Assembly: GCA_937974845.1 (NCBI GenBank)
Contig: CALJVC010000042.1
Span: 1-13,319 of the forward strand
Reading direction: 5' to 3'
Length of the DNA: 13,319 nucleotides
From: an uncultured Pseudogracilibacillus sp.
Lineage (GTDB): Bacteria > Bacillota > Bacilli > Bacillales > Amphibacillaceae
Positions 1 to 8,108 of this stretch are shown one piece after another. The position numbers and the translations under genes are program-made. The notes beneath the pieces were generated by a model that saw nothing but the letters and a program-made list of their open reading frames with translations, was not told the DNA's origin and made no database searches. Positions within the stretch are counted from its first letter, which is position 1. Each line of letters begins with the position of its first letter.

Positions 1-1152
1 GGTACTAACATCGCTCGTAGAACCGGTAAAAGTCATAAAAATACGGGACTCTTTATCCTCCGGTAAGCTTGTACAATAACCCCCAGGCCGTTTGTTCGCC
101 CGGTTTTCCGCTTCAACCCATCCAGAAGTAAGGGCGTGTTTAGCAAAGTTTGTTAGCTGATGACCAAAGCTGTGGAAATGTTCTACGATAAAATCACAGG
201 CTTCTTCGTAGGAAAAAGTCCGTGCCTTTGACTTACCAATCGATACGGGGGCTTCGACGTCCTGCCAACCTAACTTATCCATACCAAAAAGCGTCGCCTT
301 TCTCTGTAAGTAACGATAAAAAGGCTCCTTTTTAGCTTCGATAGCTGACCACATAGCCTTTAAGGTCGCTTCCTCCATTCGATTATACTCTAACGGCTCT
401 TCAAGATGCCCTTTACGACCGGCCAATTTTTGTAACGTTAGTCGACTGCCAGCTAAATGGTTTAAAGTATGAGCAAATAATGGACCATAGTGTTCCCATT
501 CCTTTTCCCAACTTTGAAAAATTTGTTCCCTTACTTCAGGATCCGGATCAGCATACATTCGGTTCATCGCTTGGCCAATAGATAAATCGATTTGTTCTCC
601 TTCCTTATCTGTAAAAGGAATCGTCATTATAGAGACAATTTTGTCATAAAGTTGACTCCAAGCAGAAATACCATCTTTATTTAGCTCAGCAATAATTGCT
701 TCAACTTCCGGTGATAAAAAGCGTTTCCCTTCTTCGCGCATTTCTTCTAAGCGAAAGGCAATTTCACTGAAGGGCTCCTGTTTTAAAAGCTCCTGCCATT
801 CTTTCTCTTGCCAATTGGCATACAATTTCTTAAGACGGACTTTCTCCTTTCTAAAGGTGACAAACAAATCTACAATATCCCCTTGGACAACGCTTGCATA
901 TTCATCGTCCATAAAAGCCGATTGAACCATCGTGATAAAAGCGCTAGATTGGTAGGCACCTCGACTAATTTCTTCATCTAAACGGATGATTTCCTTTAAC
1001 TTTTCCGCCGATTGTTCCTGTTCTAACTGATCGATTTTTTCACGAAATAAATCGATTTGTTTATAGAGTGATTGAATTTTTTCTTTAAGTTTCTCTGATT
1101 TTGAACCACCTGGGAAGATGGTATCTAGATTCCATGTATTAATATAAGACAT
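1..1152 (-). CDS. M3-family oligoendopeptidase, C-terminal part outside the window
   Basis: This is probably a cytoplasmic zinc metallopeptidase that degrades oligopeptides (M3 family, PepF/YusX-like). The visible 384 codons are open to the window edge. The N-terminus reads WNLDTIFPGGS, an opening typical of these oligoendopeptidases, followed by a charged helical region. The last visible part contains RPGGYC and then FMTFTGSTSDVS; in this family that stretch directly precedes the HExGH zinc site, so the catalytic centre lies just off the left edge. Family members are about 590-600 residues, so roughly the first two thirds is present. The ATG at 1152 has a GGAGGT ribosome site (1163-1168) 10 bases upstream. 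A terminator separates it from the upstream operon, so it is probably transcribed independently. The family call is firm; the peptide substrate is unknown. Confidence 0.9.
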   Translation of the reverse strand, partial: MSYINTWNLDTIFPGGSKSEKLKEKIQSLYKQIDLFREKIDQLEQEQSAEKLKEIIRLDEEISRGAYQSSAFITMVQSAFMDDEYASVVQGDIVDLFVTFRKEKVRLKKLYANWQEKEWQELLKQEPFSEIAFRLEEMREEGKRFLSPEVEAIIAELNKDGISAWSQLYDKIVSIMTIPFTDKEGEQIDLSIGQAMNRMYADPDPEVREQIFQSWEKEWEHYGPLFAHTLNHLAGSRLTLQKLAGRKGHLEEPLEYNRMEEATLKAMWSAIEAKKEPFYRYLQRKATLFGMDKLGWQDVEAPVSIGKSKARTFSYEEACDFIVEHFHSFGHQLTNFAKHALTSGWVEAENRANKRPGGYCTSLPEDKESRIFMTFTGSTSDVST

Positions 1153-1179
1153 CCTTTACGCTACCTCCAATACATTTGA

Positions 1180-1208
1180 AATAAAGTTACTTTCTAGTGT
1201 AACATCAA
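1180..1208 (-). promoter_or_regulatory. possible sigma-A type promoter for the M3 peptidase gene
   Basis: On the minus strand, TTGATG (1203-1208) and TTTATT (1180-1185) are separated by 17 bases and lie just upstream of the ribosome site. The match to TTGACA/TATAAT is modest. A competing -10 (TACACT) overlaps the region. A promoter is expected here because a strong terminator lies immediately upstream, but the exact boxes are uncertain. Confidence 0.3.
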
Positions 1209-1253
1209 AAAGGATGGTTGTAAGCTTAGGACTGTTAAATGTAAAAAGGACAT

Positions 1254-1287
1254 AAAAAAGCGATTTAACAAAAAATTGTTAAATCGC
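1254..1287 (-). terminator. rho-independent terminator of the large operon
   Basis: Positions 1260-1271 and 1276-1287 form a perfect 12-base-pair inverted repeat with a 4-base loop. On the minus strand the stem is followed directly by six T residues (1254-1259). It begins 7 bases after the stop codon of the TgpA-type gene. The plus-strand reading of the hairpin is followed by AAAACC, not a T-tract, so it should act in the minus direction only. The stem is AT-rich in its loop-proximal half. Confidence 0.88.
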
Positions 1288-1294
1288 AAAACCA

Positions 1295-3682
1295 TTAAAT
1301 TACTGCATCGATAAAATACATTCTTATTCTCTGCCAACGGTTACGTGAAGCAATCAATTGCTCTTTCGTTTCCATAAATAATGACTCTAATAATAGGGCC
1401 TCTTCTTCTGTTATAGCCTGCCTACTGAAACGAGCTTTTTCATTGATTAACATTGCTTCTCTAAATTGCTGCACATAAGTCATCCCGTAACGCTTGTTCA
1501 ACGAAGGAAGATTTCGTTCTAGTGAACCATTGCCTAAAGGCACACCATCGTAATCTAATAGCCGAATAATATAACTAAACCGTTGGGTGACCTTGCTTCT
1601 TTCATCTTCTTCCCTTAACTTCTTTTCAAATTGCTTCAATCTCCTTCTACGCATAATTAAAGTGACGATAAAGAAAAGTAAAGCTAAAATAATAAGAGCT
1701 AATAATACTATCAATAAATATTTCCAGAAAGGCAAAGATTCCGTTTCTTCTTTTTGATCATTATGACCAACGTCATCTGAAGATTGAATCTTCTGCATTC
1801 CTTGTAAGCCATCCCCTTGTTTTACCTGAGATTTAAAGCCATCCGGATTACTACCTTCAGGATAATCCGTTAAATCGATAGGTGGCATAACTTTTTCATA
1901 GGGCGGTGTTACTTCAATAGGGATCCACCCAAGTCGGTCAATATAAATCTCTGTCCAAGCATGTGCATTACTATTTGGAAGGACAATTTTCTCATAAGGT
2001 TCCACATCCCGAACATCTTTAGGTGTAATAAGATAACCCTCTACATAACGGGAAGGTATGCCTAAAAAGCGAAACAATAACGTAGCAGTAGTAGCATAAT
2101 GAGGGGCAAAACCTTCCTTTTTATTCTCTAAAAAATCAACGAGTACATCGACGTTTTCTTCGGGAGACGTAACCTTTTCATTATAATTAGTCGTCTCCTT
2201 TAAAAAGCTTTTCACTTCAGAAATAGCTTGTTCATACGTAATACCATCCTCAAAGTTTTTCAATTTTTCTTTTAAATGGTTGGTAAAAAGCAAAGCTACT
2301 GGCTCTGGAATTTCTGTGTAGTTTTCATAAACAAACTCCTTATAATGTTGTTCACTCTTTTCATATGCCTCTACTTCACTACTCGATTGTTTATATAAAA
2401 TATTTGCCATTCTAGGATACTTTCTTATTAAGTTGGGCATGATGTCATAGGTGTACAACCTTTCTCCTGAAAAAGAAGCACTATATTTATTAGTATCGCG
2501 GTATTTTAAACTTTCTTTTACTTCTTCAATCGGCGAAGCTAATTCATAAGGATAAAATAAAAGTTCTGCACTTTCTTTAATATTATAGACAGTCATTTCA
2601 TAAGTATCTTCTTCTATAGCCTGGGTAAGTAAATTGACATAACTTAATTGATGACTAACATCAAAACTTTCTTCTTCTAACCAATAGAATAATCCATGAT
2701 TTCGATAAGCTACTTCCTCATCTAAGTCTTCCCATCCATTTTCTTTATAATCTACTCCGATATATCCTTTTAAATATAAAGGAGTTGGATACTCCATGAT
2801 AACTTCTAATACAGCTTCGTCAGATGTTTCCACATCGGTTAATTTGTTTAAATCTCCATAATATAAAGCACTAGGTTCACTTTTCCCGAACCTCCAGGCT
2901 GAAATTGCATCTACTATACGGTTTTCCGCATCCTCTACAGCTTTATACTTAGTATATGCTTCCTTTGGACTGATGAAATAAGTAACGGACATCGCTAAAA
3001 CAAAAAATACGATAAGGATTGTTAACGAACCGATAAAAGTGAACAAACTATTTTTAAAAACAATATGAGACGAAGAAGATTGGATATTATGATACAAAAG
3101 GCTAAATAGAATGACTGAGATTAATCCAATCTCATAAGCCAATCCTACAGAAGTAGAAAACATCAACTGGTAACCAACAAGTAAGGCGTATAAAAGAATA
3201 AGGACAAAGAGCTTTCCTCTATCTATAATCCAATAACATAAAATAGCTAAAACAATGAAAATTAAACCAGAAATAAATTGGTAAGAGAGATACACCTCCG
3301 TACTATTGTTAGCAACTTCTATTTGAGGATATACGCGTCCACTGGCTAATCCTATTTGCTCAACGAAATGATTATAAATATAGCTAAGACCCTTCGTCAC
3401 AGTGCTTCTCCCGATCAATAAGAGAAGTACGATGGCTACCATACTAAATAAGTATAGATTTTTCTTCATCCGACCTGCTGGAATGAAAAAATATACCGTT
3501 ACGAATAGCCAACTTAGTACCAAGGTTATAATCGAGAAATTTTCTACAGCAAATAAACGAAACATATAAAATGCAATAACAAAATACAATAAACTAGAAA
3601 AGATAGCCGGGACAATCTTCGTAGAAAATGTATCTTCCTTTATAATACGTTCTGTTATATGAAGAGATGTTGGTTGTGACAT
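1295..3682 (-). CDS. TgpA-type membrane protein with transglutaminase-like domain, catalytic Cys apparently replaced
   Basis: An integral membrane protein of 795 residues (YebA/TgpA type). About seven hydrophobic segments lie between residues 20 and 238. An extracytoplasmic region follows with the transglutaminase-like core at about 510-593, then one transmembrane helix (652-677) with a basic stop-transfer run (RRRR) and a cytoplasmic tail resembling DUF4129. The core keeps FRFLGIPSRYVEGY, the catalytic-type His574 in NAHAWTEIY, and an acidic residue (Glu590) in GWIPIEVTP. Where the family has the nucleophilic Cys (G-Y-C-x-H-F-A) this protein reads G-F-A-P-H-Y-A, with Ala526 encoded by GCC at 2105-2107. 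It may therefore be a binding or scaffold protein and not an enzyme. I chose ATG at 3682, 9 bases from AAGGAG; an in-frame TTG at 3703 lies upstream of that site. Last gene of the operon, after DUF58 and MoxR genes. Confidence 0.9.
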   Translation of the reverse strand: MSQPTSLHITERIIKEDTFSTKIVPAIFSSLLYFVIAFYMFRLFAVENFSIITLVLSWLFVTVYFFIPAGRMKKNLYLFSMVAIVLLLLIGRSTVTKGLSYIYNHFVEQIGLASGRVYPQIEVANNSTEVYLSYQFISGLIFIVLAILCYWIIDRGKLFVLILLYALLVGYQLMFSTSVGLAYEIGLISVILFSLLYHNIQSSSSHIVFKNSLFTFIGSLTILIVFFVLAMSVTYFISPKEAYTKYKAVEDAENRIVDAISAWRFGKSEPSALYYGDLNKLTDVETSDEAVLEVIMEYPTPLYLKGYIGVDYKENGWEDLDEEVAYRNHGLFYWLEEESFDVSHQLSYVNLLTQAIEEDTYEMTVYNIKESAELLFYPYELASPIEEVKESLKYRDTNKYSASFSGERLYTYDIMPNLIRKYPRMANILYKQSSSEVEAYEKSEQHYKEFVYENYTEIPEPVALLFTNHLKEKLKNFEDGITYEQAISEVKSFLKETTNYNEKVTSPEENVDVLVDFLENKKEGFAPHYATTATLLFRFLGIPSRYVEGYLITPKDVRDVEPYEKIVLPNSNAHAWTEIYIDRLGWIPIEVTPPYEKVMPPIDLTDYPEGSNPDGFKSQVKQGDGLQGMQKIQSSDDVGHNDQKEETESLPFWKYLLIVLLALIILALLFFIVTLIMRRRRLKQFEKKLREEDERSKVTQRFSYIIRLLDYDGVPLGNGSLERNLPSLNKRYGMTYVQQFREAMLINEKARFSRQAITEEEALLLESLFMETKEQLIASRNRWQRIRMYFIDAVI

Positions 3683-3691
3683 AATCATTAA

Positions 3692-3697
3692 CTCCTT
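3692..3697 (-). promoter_or_regulatory. ribosome binding site deciding the TgpA-type start
   Basis: AAGGAG lies 9 bases before the ATG at 3682. The longer frame would start with TTG at 3703, which is upstream of this site and so cannot use it. The intermediate ATG at 3688 is only 3 bases away. The site therefore favours MSQPTS as the N-terminus. Confidence 0.75.
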
Positions 3698-3719
3698 GCT
3701 CAATCAACTTTTAATTAGA

Positions 3720-4781
3720 CTAAATAGCTACACGCTTATCTAAATCCTCAGGGACGATAAGCCTTCCCTCTTCATCAGGTAAATATTCTACTTCCCTTTC
3801 CGCTGTAATATAAACAATAGCCTTATCAAGCTTTAACAATGTGTCCAGCGAGTCTACCGAAGAATGATCCGTAATGGACACTTGTAATAAATCGGCTAAC
3901 AAACTCTCTAGTTTCTCTACTGACTCGACCTCATAACGCTGTAAAAAATCTTCCTCATAATAGGCCACTTCAATAGGTATACGTTTTGCAATAAAATAAT
4001 TAGCATAAGCGATATATCTCTCCATTAACGAATCGATTTCCTCAGCTGAAAGCATTCTTTGATAATTTGTTTCTAAAAATAATACGAGAGTGCTAGTTAA
4101 TGGAGAGGAAGTTTCTTTAATGACAAACTCCCTCAACTTACTAGAAAGTTTCCAATGGATTTTTTTAACAGAATCACCTGGTTGATAGGGTTTTAACTGG
4201 AGATAATCTGTCGAATCTCCTAAATAAACCGTATTTATTTCTATTCCATCGAATTCCTTAACGGAAGGAGATTGTTGTTCAATCGATTGATGATGACTAT
4301 TCGGAACAACATAGAAGCAGTTCTTTTCATCCATTTTCATTCTTCGTTTAAAAATTCCTAATAAGTCCAGTATGGTAAACTCTTTAACGCGAATGCTAAT
4401 CTTTCCACAATACTTGCTAGAAACGTTTAAACAAGTTGTTACATTTGAACGAATAGGAGCACTTACCGAAAGACGTTTGTCTGTTTTCTCTTTCGTTAGT
4501 TCATTCACAATTTCTATATCCAGTACCCCATGGGTAAGGGGAAACCAGTTTCGATTGTGTATGTGAAAACATATTTCATTCTCCGTCTCTTTTGGAATAG
4601 TTGTATTCGCTTTTATATCTATCGATAAATTCTTCTTACGGATAGCGAACAAAGACATCAATAAAAGAAATAGCAACAAGGCCAATACGACCGATAGAAA
4701 AAAAGGCGTATATAAGGGTGAGAATAAATAAAATATTAAAGTAAGAATAAAGATCGTGAAAAATACGATTTGTTTCTTCAA
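3720..4781 (-). CDS. DUF58 domain protein (YeaD-like), membrane-anchored
   Basis: A 353-residue protein of the DUF58 family, which has a von Willebrand A-like fold and is usually encoded beside MoxR ATPases. Two adjacent hydrophobic segments at residues 5-21 and 25-47 make a membrane hairpin. A beta-rich region follows (about 50-160), and then the family signature: YLGDSTDYLQLKPYQPGDS followed by VKKIHWKLSS (residues 186-214). The start is TTG at 4781, supported by AAGGAG (4790-4795) 8 bases upstream; that site overlaps the stop codon of the MoxR gene, so translation of the two is probably coupled. Members are thought to work with the MoxR ATPase as an adaptor. The partner or client is unknown here, though the TgpA-type protein and the transport/surface proteins of the same operon are candidates. 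Confidence 0.9.
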   Translation of the reverse strand: MKKQIVFFTIFILTLIFYLFSPLYTPFFLSVVLALLLFLLLMSLFAIRKKNLSIDIKANTTIPKETENEICFHIHNRNWFPLTHGVLDIEIVNELTKEKTDKRLSVSAPIRSNVTTCLNVSSKYCGKISIRVKEFTILDLLGIFKRRMKMDEKNCFYVVPNSHHQSIEQQSPSVKEFDGIEINTVYLGDSTDYLQLKPYQPGDSVKKIHWKLSSKLREFVIKETSSPLTSTLVLFLETNYQRMLSAEEIDSLMERYIAYANYFIAKRIPIEVAYYEEDFLQRYEVESVEKLESLLADLLQVSITDHSSVDSLDTLLKLDKAIVYITAEREVEYLPDEEGRLIVPEDLDKRVAI

Positions 4782-4793
4782 CAGTATCTCTCC

Positions 4794-5735
4794 TTATACC
4801 TTTAATTCTTCTACTTCTGGAGATTTGGTTGACTCTAAGATTGATTGAAGTAATTCCTCGACCTGTTCATCATTAATTTTCGCATGTAAGACCATTCGAT
4901 GGCTACACGTATCTACAAATAAACTCCTCACATCGTCTGCATTCACGTAATCCCTTTTATCAAGAAAAGCTTTAGCTTTTACAATATGACTTAAAGCGAT
5001 TGCTCCTCTAGGACTAATTCCTTGTAATACCGAAGGATGATTACGCGTTGCTTCCGTTAATTCCGTAATATAACGTAAAATTTTTTCGTCAATATATATA
5101 GCTTGTACTTCTGCTTGCAAGCTTAACAATTCTTCCCTCGTCATAACAGGCTCTACCTTTTCTAGTGGATGTTCCTTTTGTCGATCGTTTAACAATTCTA
5201 CCTGACTTTCAAAGTCTGGATAACCTAAACTCGTTTTTATCATAAAGCGATCTAATTGTGATTGAGGCAAAGCTTGGGTTCCATAAGAGCCGATAGGGTT
5301 TTGAGTTGCAATAACATGAAAAGGTTTAGGCAGTGTGTAAGTTTTCCCATCCACTGTTACATTTTTTTCTTCCATCACTTCTAATAAGGCTGCCTGTGTT
5401 CGACTCGATGTTCGATTAATTTCATCAGCTAATAACAAATTACACATGACTACCCCAGGTTCGTATACAAACTCGTCCTCCTTCTGATCATATTTTGAAA
5501 ACCCTACAATATCGGAAGCTACGACATCAGGGGTGAATTGAATTCTATTAAAATCTAAGCCCATAGCCTTACTGAAAGATAGAGCCAAGCTTGTTTTCCC
5601 TACACCTGGAATGTCTTCCAATAAAACATGTCCTCCGGCTAAGATAGCCATCATAATTTTTTCTATTACAGGATCCTTTCCTTTAATCACTTTTTTTACT
5701 TCATCCATTACACGATAAGCTTTTTCATAATTCAT
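4794..5735 (-). CDS. MoxR-family AAA+ ATPase (YeaC-like)
   Basis: A cytoplasmic AAA+ ATPase of 313 residues, the normal length for the MoxR family. It carries Walker A IPGVGKTS (42-49), Walker B LLLADE (100-105), sensor 1 in ATQNP (143-147), the arginine-finger region LDRF (R163) and sensor 2 SPRG (241-244). All appear intact, so it should hydrolyse ATP. MoxR proteins act as chaperones that mature or remodel protein complexes, sometimes during cofactor insertion, usually with a VWA-like partner. Here that partner is probably the DUF58 protein directly downstream. The start is set at ATG 5735, 9 bases after GGAGG (5745-5749); an ATG at 5741 is only 3 bases from the site and would add two residues. 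It follows the ECF S-component gene by 16 bases. Confidence 0.94.
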   Translation of the reverse strand: MNYEKAYRVMDEVKKVIKGKDPVIEKIMMAILAGGHVLLEDIPGVGKTSLALSFSKAMGLDFNRIQFTPDVVASDIVGFSKYDQKEDEFVYEPGVVMCNLLLADEINRTSSRTQAALLEVMEEKNVTVDGKTYTLPKPFHVIATQNPIGSYGTQALPQSQLDRFMIKTSLGYPDFESQVELLNDRQKEHPLEKVEPVMTREELLSLQAEVQAIYIDEKILRYITELTEATRNHPSVLQGISPRGAIALSHIVKAKAFLDKRDYVNADDVRSLFVDTCSHRMVLHAKINDEQVEELLQSILESTKSPEVEELKV

Positions 5736-5744
5736 GAACATCTA

Positions 5745-5749
5745 CCTCC
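5745..5749 (-). promoter_or_regulatory. ribosome binding site deciding the MoxR start
   Basis: GGAGG lies 9 bases before ATG 5735 but only 3 bases before ATG 5741. The spacing favours the shorter form beginning MNYEKAY. The site lies in the short gap after the S-component stop codon. Confidence 0.7.
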
Positions 5750-5751
5750 GT

Positions 5752-6441
5752 TTAGATTTTATATTTCTTCTTTAACCTTGTTAACGTGTTCCCGATTGGT
5801 CCAATCGTTAACAATAAAAAAACTACATTTGAAAGGGCATAAAGAAACATAAAAGGAGTGGACAAACCAACAAGAGCTATGTATCTATTCCATTGAAAAG
5901 TCCCATCAAGAGAAATCGTAGTCCAAATATCCATCATCAAGGAAAAAACTACTCCTGCAAAGACACCGTAGAGACTTAAAAAAAACCGATTATGACGTAA
6001 TCTTTTCCTTAAAAAGGGCAAGCCTGCTAAGAAACCGAGCATGCCCCAAGCTAACATTTGGAAAGGTGTCCAAGGACCTTGACCAAAAAATATGTTAGAG
6101 ATCAAAGCGGATAAAGAACCGACAAAAAACCCCGCTTCAGCTCCAAAATAAAGGGCACTAATTACGACTATTGCCGTAACGGGCTTAAAGCCAGGAACAA
6201 TAGCAAAGATAATTCTACCAATAACAGAGATTGCAATTAATGTAGCTAATACGACTAATCTTCGTGTCGGAATATCCTTTGCTTCAAAGGATAGATAGAT
6301 AGGGATGAAGGAAAAGCTAGCGATTAAAATCGAAATTAATAAAAATGAGCGATCCTTTAAAAAAACTACACCAATAAAAATTAATAAAGGTATAATAACA
6401 AGGATAACTAACGTATTAAGTAGCTTCTGTTTCGACGTCAT
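5752..6441 (-). CDS. ECF transporter S component, CbrT-like (vitamin-binding membrane protein)
   Basis: A 229-residue, strongly hydrophobic protein with about six membrane segments and a basic C-terminus (RLKKKYKI). It has the features of an ECF substrate-binding (S) subunit: a KPVTAIVVISALYFG segment (86-100), the repeated small residues FFVGSLSALISN (105-116), and FGQGPWTPFQM followed by LAWG (119-133). I recognise this signature from cobalamin-type S components of the CbrT group, but without a search the substrate is an inference. It lies 2 bases after the stop of the double ATPase gene and has no strong Shine-Dalgarno of its own, so it is probably translated by coupling. It would bind substrate at the membrane and associate with the EcfT and ATPase subunits encoded just upstream. 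Confidence 0.85.
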   Translation of the reverse strand: MTSKQKLLNTLVILVIIPLLIFIGVVFLKDRSFLLISILIASFSFIPIYLSFEAKDIPTRRLVVLATLIAISVIGRIIFAIVPGFKPVTAIVVISALYFGAEAGFFVGSLSALISNIFFGQGPWTPFQMLAWGMLGFLAGLPFLRKRLRHNRFFLSLYGVFAGVVFSLMMDIWTTISLDGTFQWNRYIALVGLSTPFMFLYALSNVVFLLLTIGPIGNTLTRLKKKYKI

Positions 6442-6443
6442 TC

Positions 6444-8108
6444 TTATATCACATCATTTCGTCTCGCTAGTTGTGCAATATCCTCGATAGAAAGAGCATA
6501 AGGATCAATATGCCGAACTATTTGATTAGCTACTGTCGTATAAAAAGTGTTTTTAGAAAAGAAATATTTAGGCTCATCTATAGTAATGATTTGTCCGTCA
6601 AAAAATAGGCCACATCGGTCTGCTACTCTCGAAGCAAGTTCAACATCATGGGTCACAATAACGATTGTCATGCCTTCACTCTTCAATGCAATTAAAAGAT
6701 CCTCTAACTCTCGTCTTAATAAAAGATCCATTCCTTTTGTCGGCTCGTCTAAAAGTAAGATTTTTGGCTTTCTCAACAAAACTTTAGTTAAGGCTACTTT
6801 CTGTTTCTCTCCCCCACTTAAATCAAAGGGATGACGCTCTAGTAAAGCTTTGAGGGAGAGACGTTCTACAAAATAATCTAAATAATTTTGAAAATCTTCC
6901 TCAGGATAGGAAACGATTTTCTTCATTTCGTCAAATTCTTCTTTAACGGTCGACTTTAAAAAAAGCGAGTTTACTTCCTGAGGTAAGTAGGCTAAAATAT
7001 CTCGATATAATACACTATTTTTATATTTTTTTAACTTTTTATTGTCTATTTTTACTGTGCCTTTATAGGGTTTATATTGCCCAGAAAAAAGATGGAGTAA
7101 GGTTGATTTTCCTGATCCATTTCCACCCAAAATAGTGAATATTTCATTCTCGTATATCGATAAATTCACACCCTTTACCACATCTGAAGAGTTTTTTTCA
7201 TAACGGAACCATAAGTTTTTTAAGTGACATAGTATTTTGCGATCTTTTGTGATTTTTCTCTCAGGTTTTTTAATTGTTAAATTTTGTGGAAACTTATGAT
7301 CAATGAATTGCTTACCTTCACGGACTGTTAAAGGTGAGACACCTTTCTCATCAAACATCGCATGTACCTTTAACACAGTAGGTAAAGCCTGGAACATAGG
7401 GCTATCTTCCATTTTTCTGCCAATCTCCCTTGGGGAAGCTTCCGCTCTCACCGAGCCTTCCTCAAGAAAAATCACTCGATCTGCATATGGAAAGACGCCT
7501 TCTAATATATGTTCAACCAATATTACAGTGATACCCAATTGTCGATTAAGCTTGTATAACATATATAGAAATTCTTCCCGAGCGATAGGGTCAAGTTGGG
7601 CAGTTGGTTCATCTAACAATAATACTTCTGGTTGCATAAGGATAATCGATGCTAAATTCAACAATTGTTTTTGCCCACCAGATAAACTACTTGTTTTCCG
7701 ATGAAACCAATGATGTATTCCAAAGAAGTTCGCCATTTCTCCAACCCGACGACGAATGATGTCTCTTTTCACCCCAAGATTTTCTAATCCAAAGGCTAAT
7801 TCATGCCACACTTTATCCGTAACAATTTGTGATTCTGGATCTTGAAAAACAAAGCCAATTTTACTGGCTCTATTTTTTTCATCCATTTCATCTAATTTTT
7901 CACCCTTGAAAAAAATCTCCCCTTCAAAATTTCCCGATGGAGCGATTTCTTTTTTTAATAGTCGAAGTAAAGTCGACTTACCTGAGCCTGACTGGCCAAA
8001 TATCACAATAAATTCACCTTGTTTAACTGAAAGGTGGATATTTTCTAAAGCATTATTCTCTTGGTCTGGGTACGTAAATGTTAAATCTTCGACTTTAAAT
8101 AGTTCCAA
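6444..8108 (-). CDS. ECF transporter ATPase, two fused ATP-binding domains (EcfA-EcfA')
   Basis: A 554-residue cytoplasmic protein holding two complete ABC ATPase domains, equivalent to the EcfA1 and EcfA2 subunits fused. Domain 1 has Walker A GQSGSGKS (38-45), Q-loop Q89, signature LSGGQ (142-146), Walker B VLLLDE (162-167) and switch His200. Domain 2 has Walker A GGNGSGKS (328-335), Q-loop Q377, signature LSGGE (430-434), Walker B ILLLDE (450-455) and His487. All key residues are present in both halves, so both sites look active. A linker (about 225-290) rich in charged residues joins them. The start is TTG, with AAGGAG at 8117-8122 placed 8 bases upstream. It overlaps the end of the EcfT gene by 28 bases. 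It powers uptake by the adjacent EcfT and S component; a dedicated set like this is a group I arrangement. Confidence 0.95.
   Translation of the reverse strand: MELFKVEDLTFTYPDQENNALENIHLSVKQGEFIVIFGQSGSGKSTLLRLLKKEIAPSGNFEGEIFFKGEKLDEMDEKNRASKIGFVFQDPESQIVTDKVWHELAFGLENLGVKRDIIRRRVGEMANFFGIHHWFHRKTSSLSGGQKQLLNLASIILMQPEVLLLDEPTAQLDPIAREEFLYMLYKLNRQLGITVILVEHILEGVFPYADRVIFLEEGSVRAEASPREIGRKMEDSPMFQALPTVLKVHAMFDEKGVSPLTVREGKQFIDHKFPQNLTIKKPERKITKDRKILCHLKNLWFRYEKNSSDVVKGVNLSIYENEIFTILGGNGSGKSTLLHLFSGQYKPYKGTVKIDNKKLKKYKNSVLYRDILAYLPQEVNSLFLKSTVKEEFDEMKKIVSYPEEDFQNYLDYFVERLSLKALLERHPFDLSGGEKQKVALTKVLLRKPKILLLDEPTKGMDLLLRRELEDLLIALKSEGMTIVIVTHDVELASRVADRCGLFFDGQIITIDEPKYFFSKNTFYTTVANQIVRHIDPYALSIEDIAQLARRNDVI

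Noticed and set aside
1260..1287. Bidirectional terminator or operator palindrome
   Set aside because: The plus-strand exit of the hairpin is not T-rich and no gene converges from the plus strand, so a one-way terminator for the minus operon is sufficient.
7303..7704. 133-codon open frame on the plus strand
   Set aside because: It lies wholly antisense to the conserved ATPase domains, encodes a composition with many Ser, Asn and Cys residues and no recognisable motif, and has no clear ribosome site. It is a shadow of the ATPase gene.
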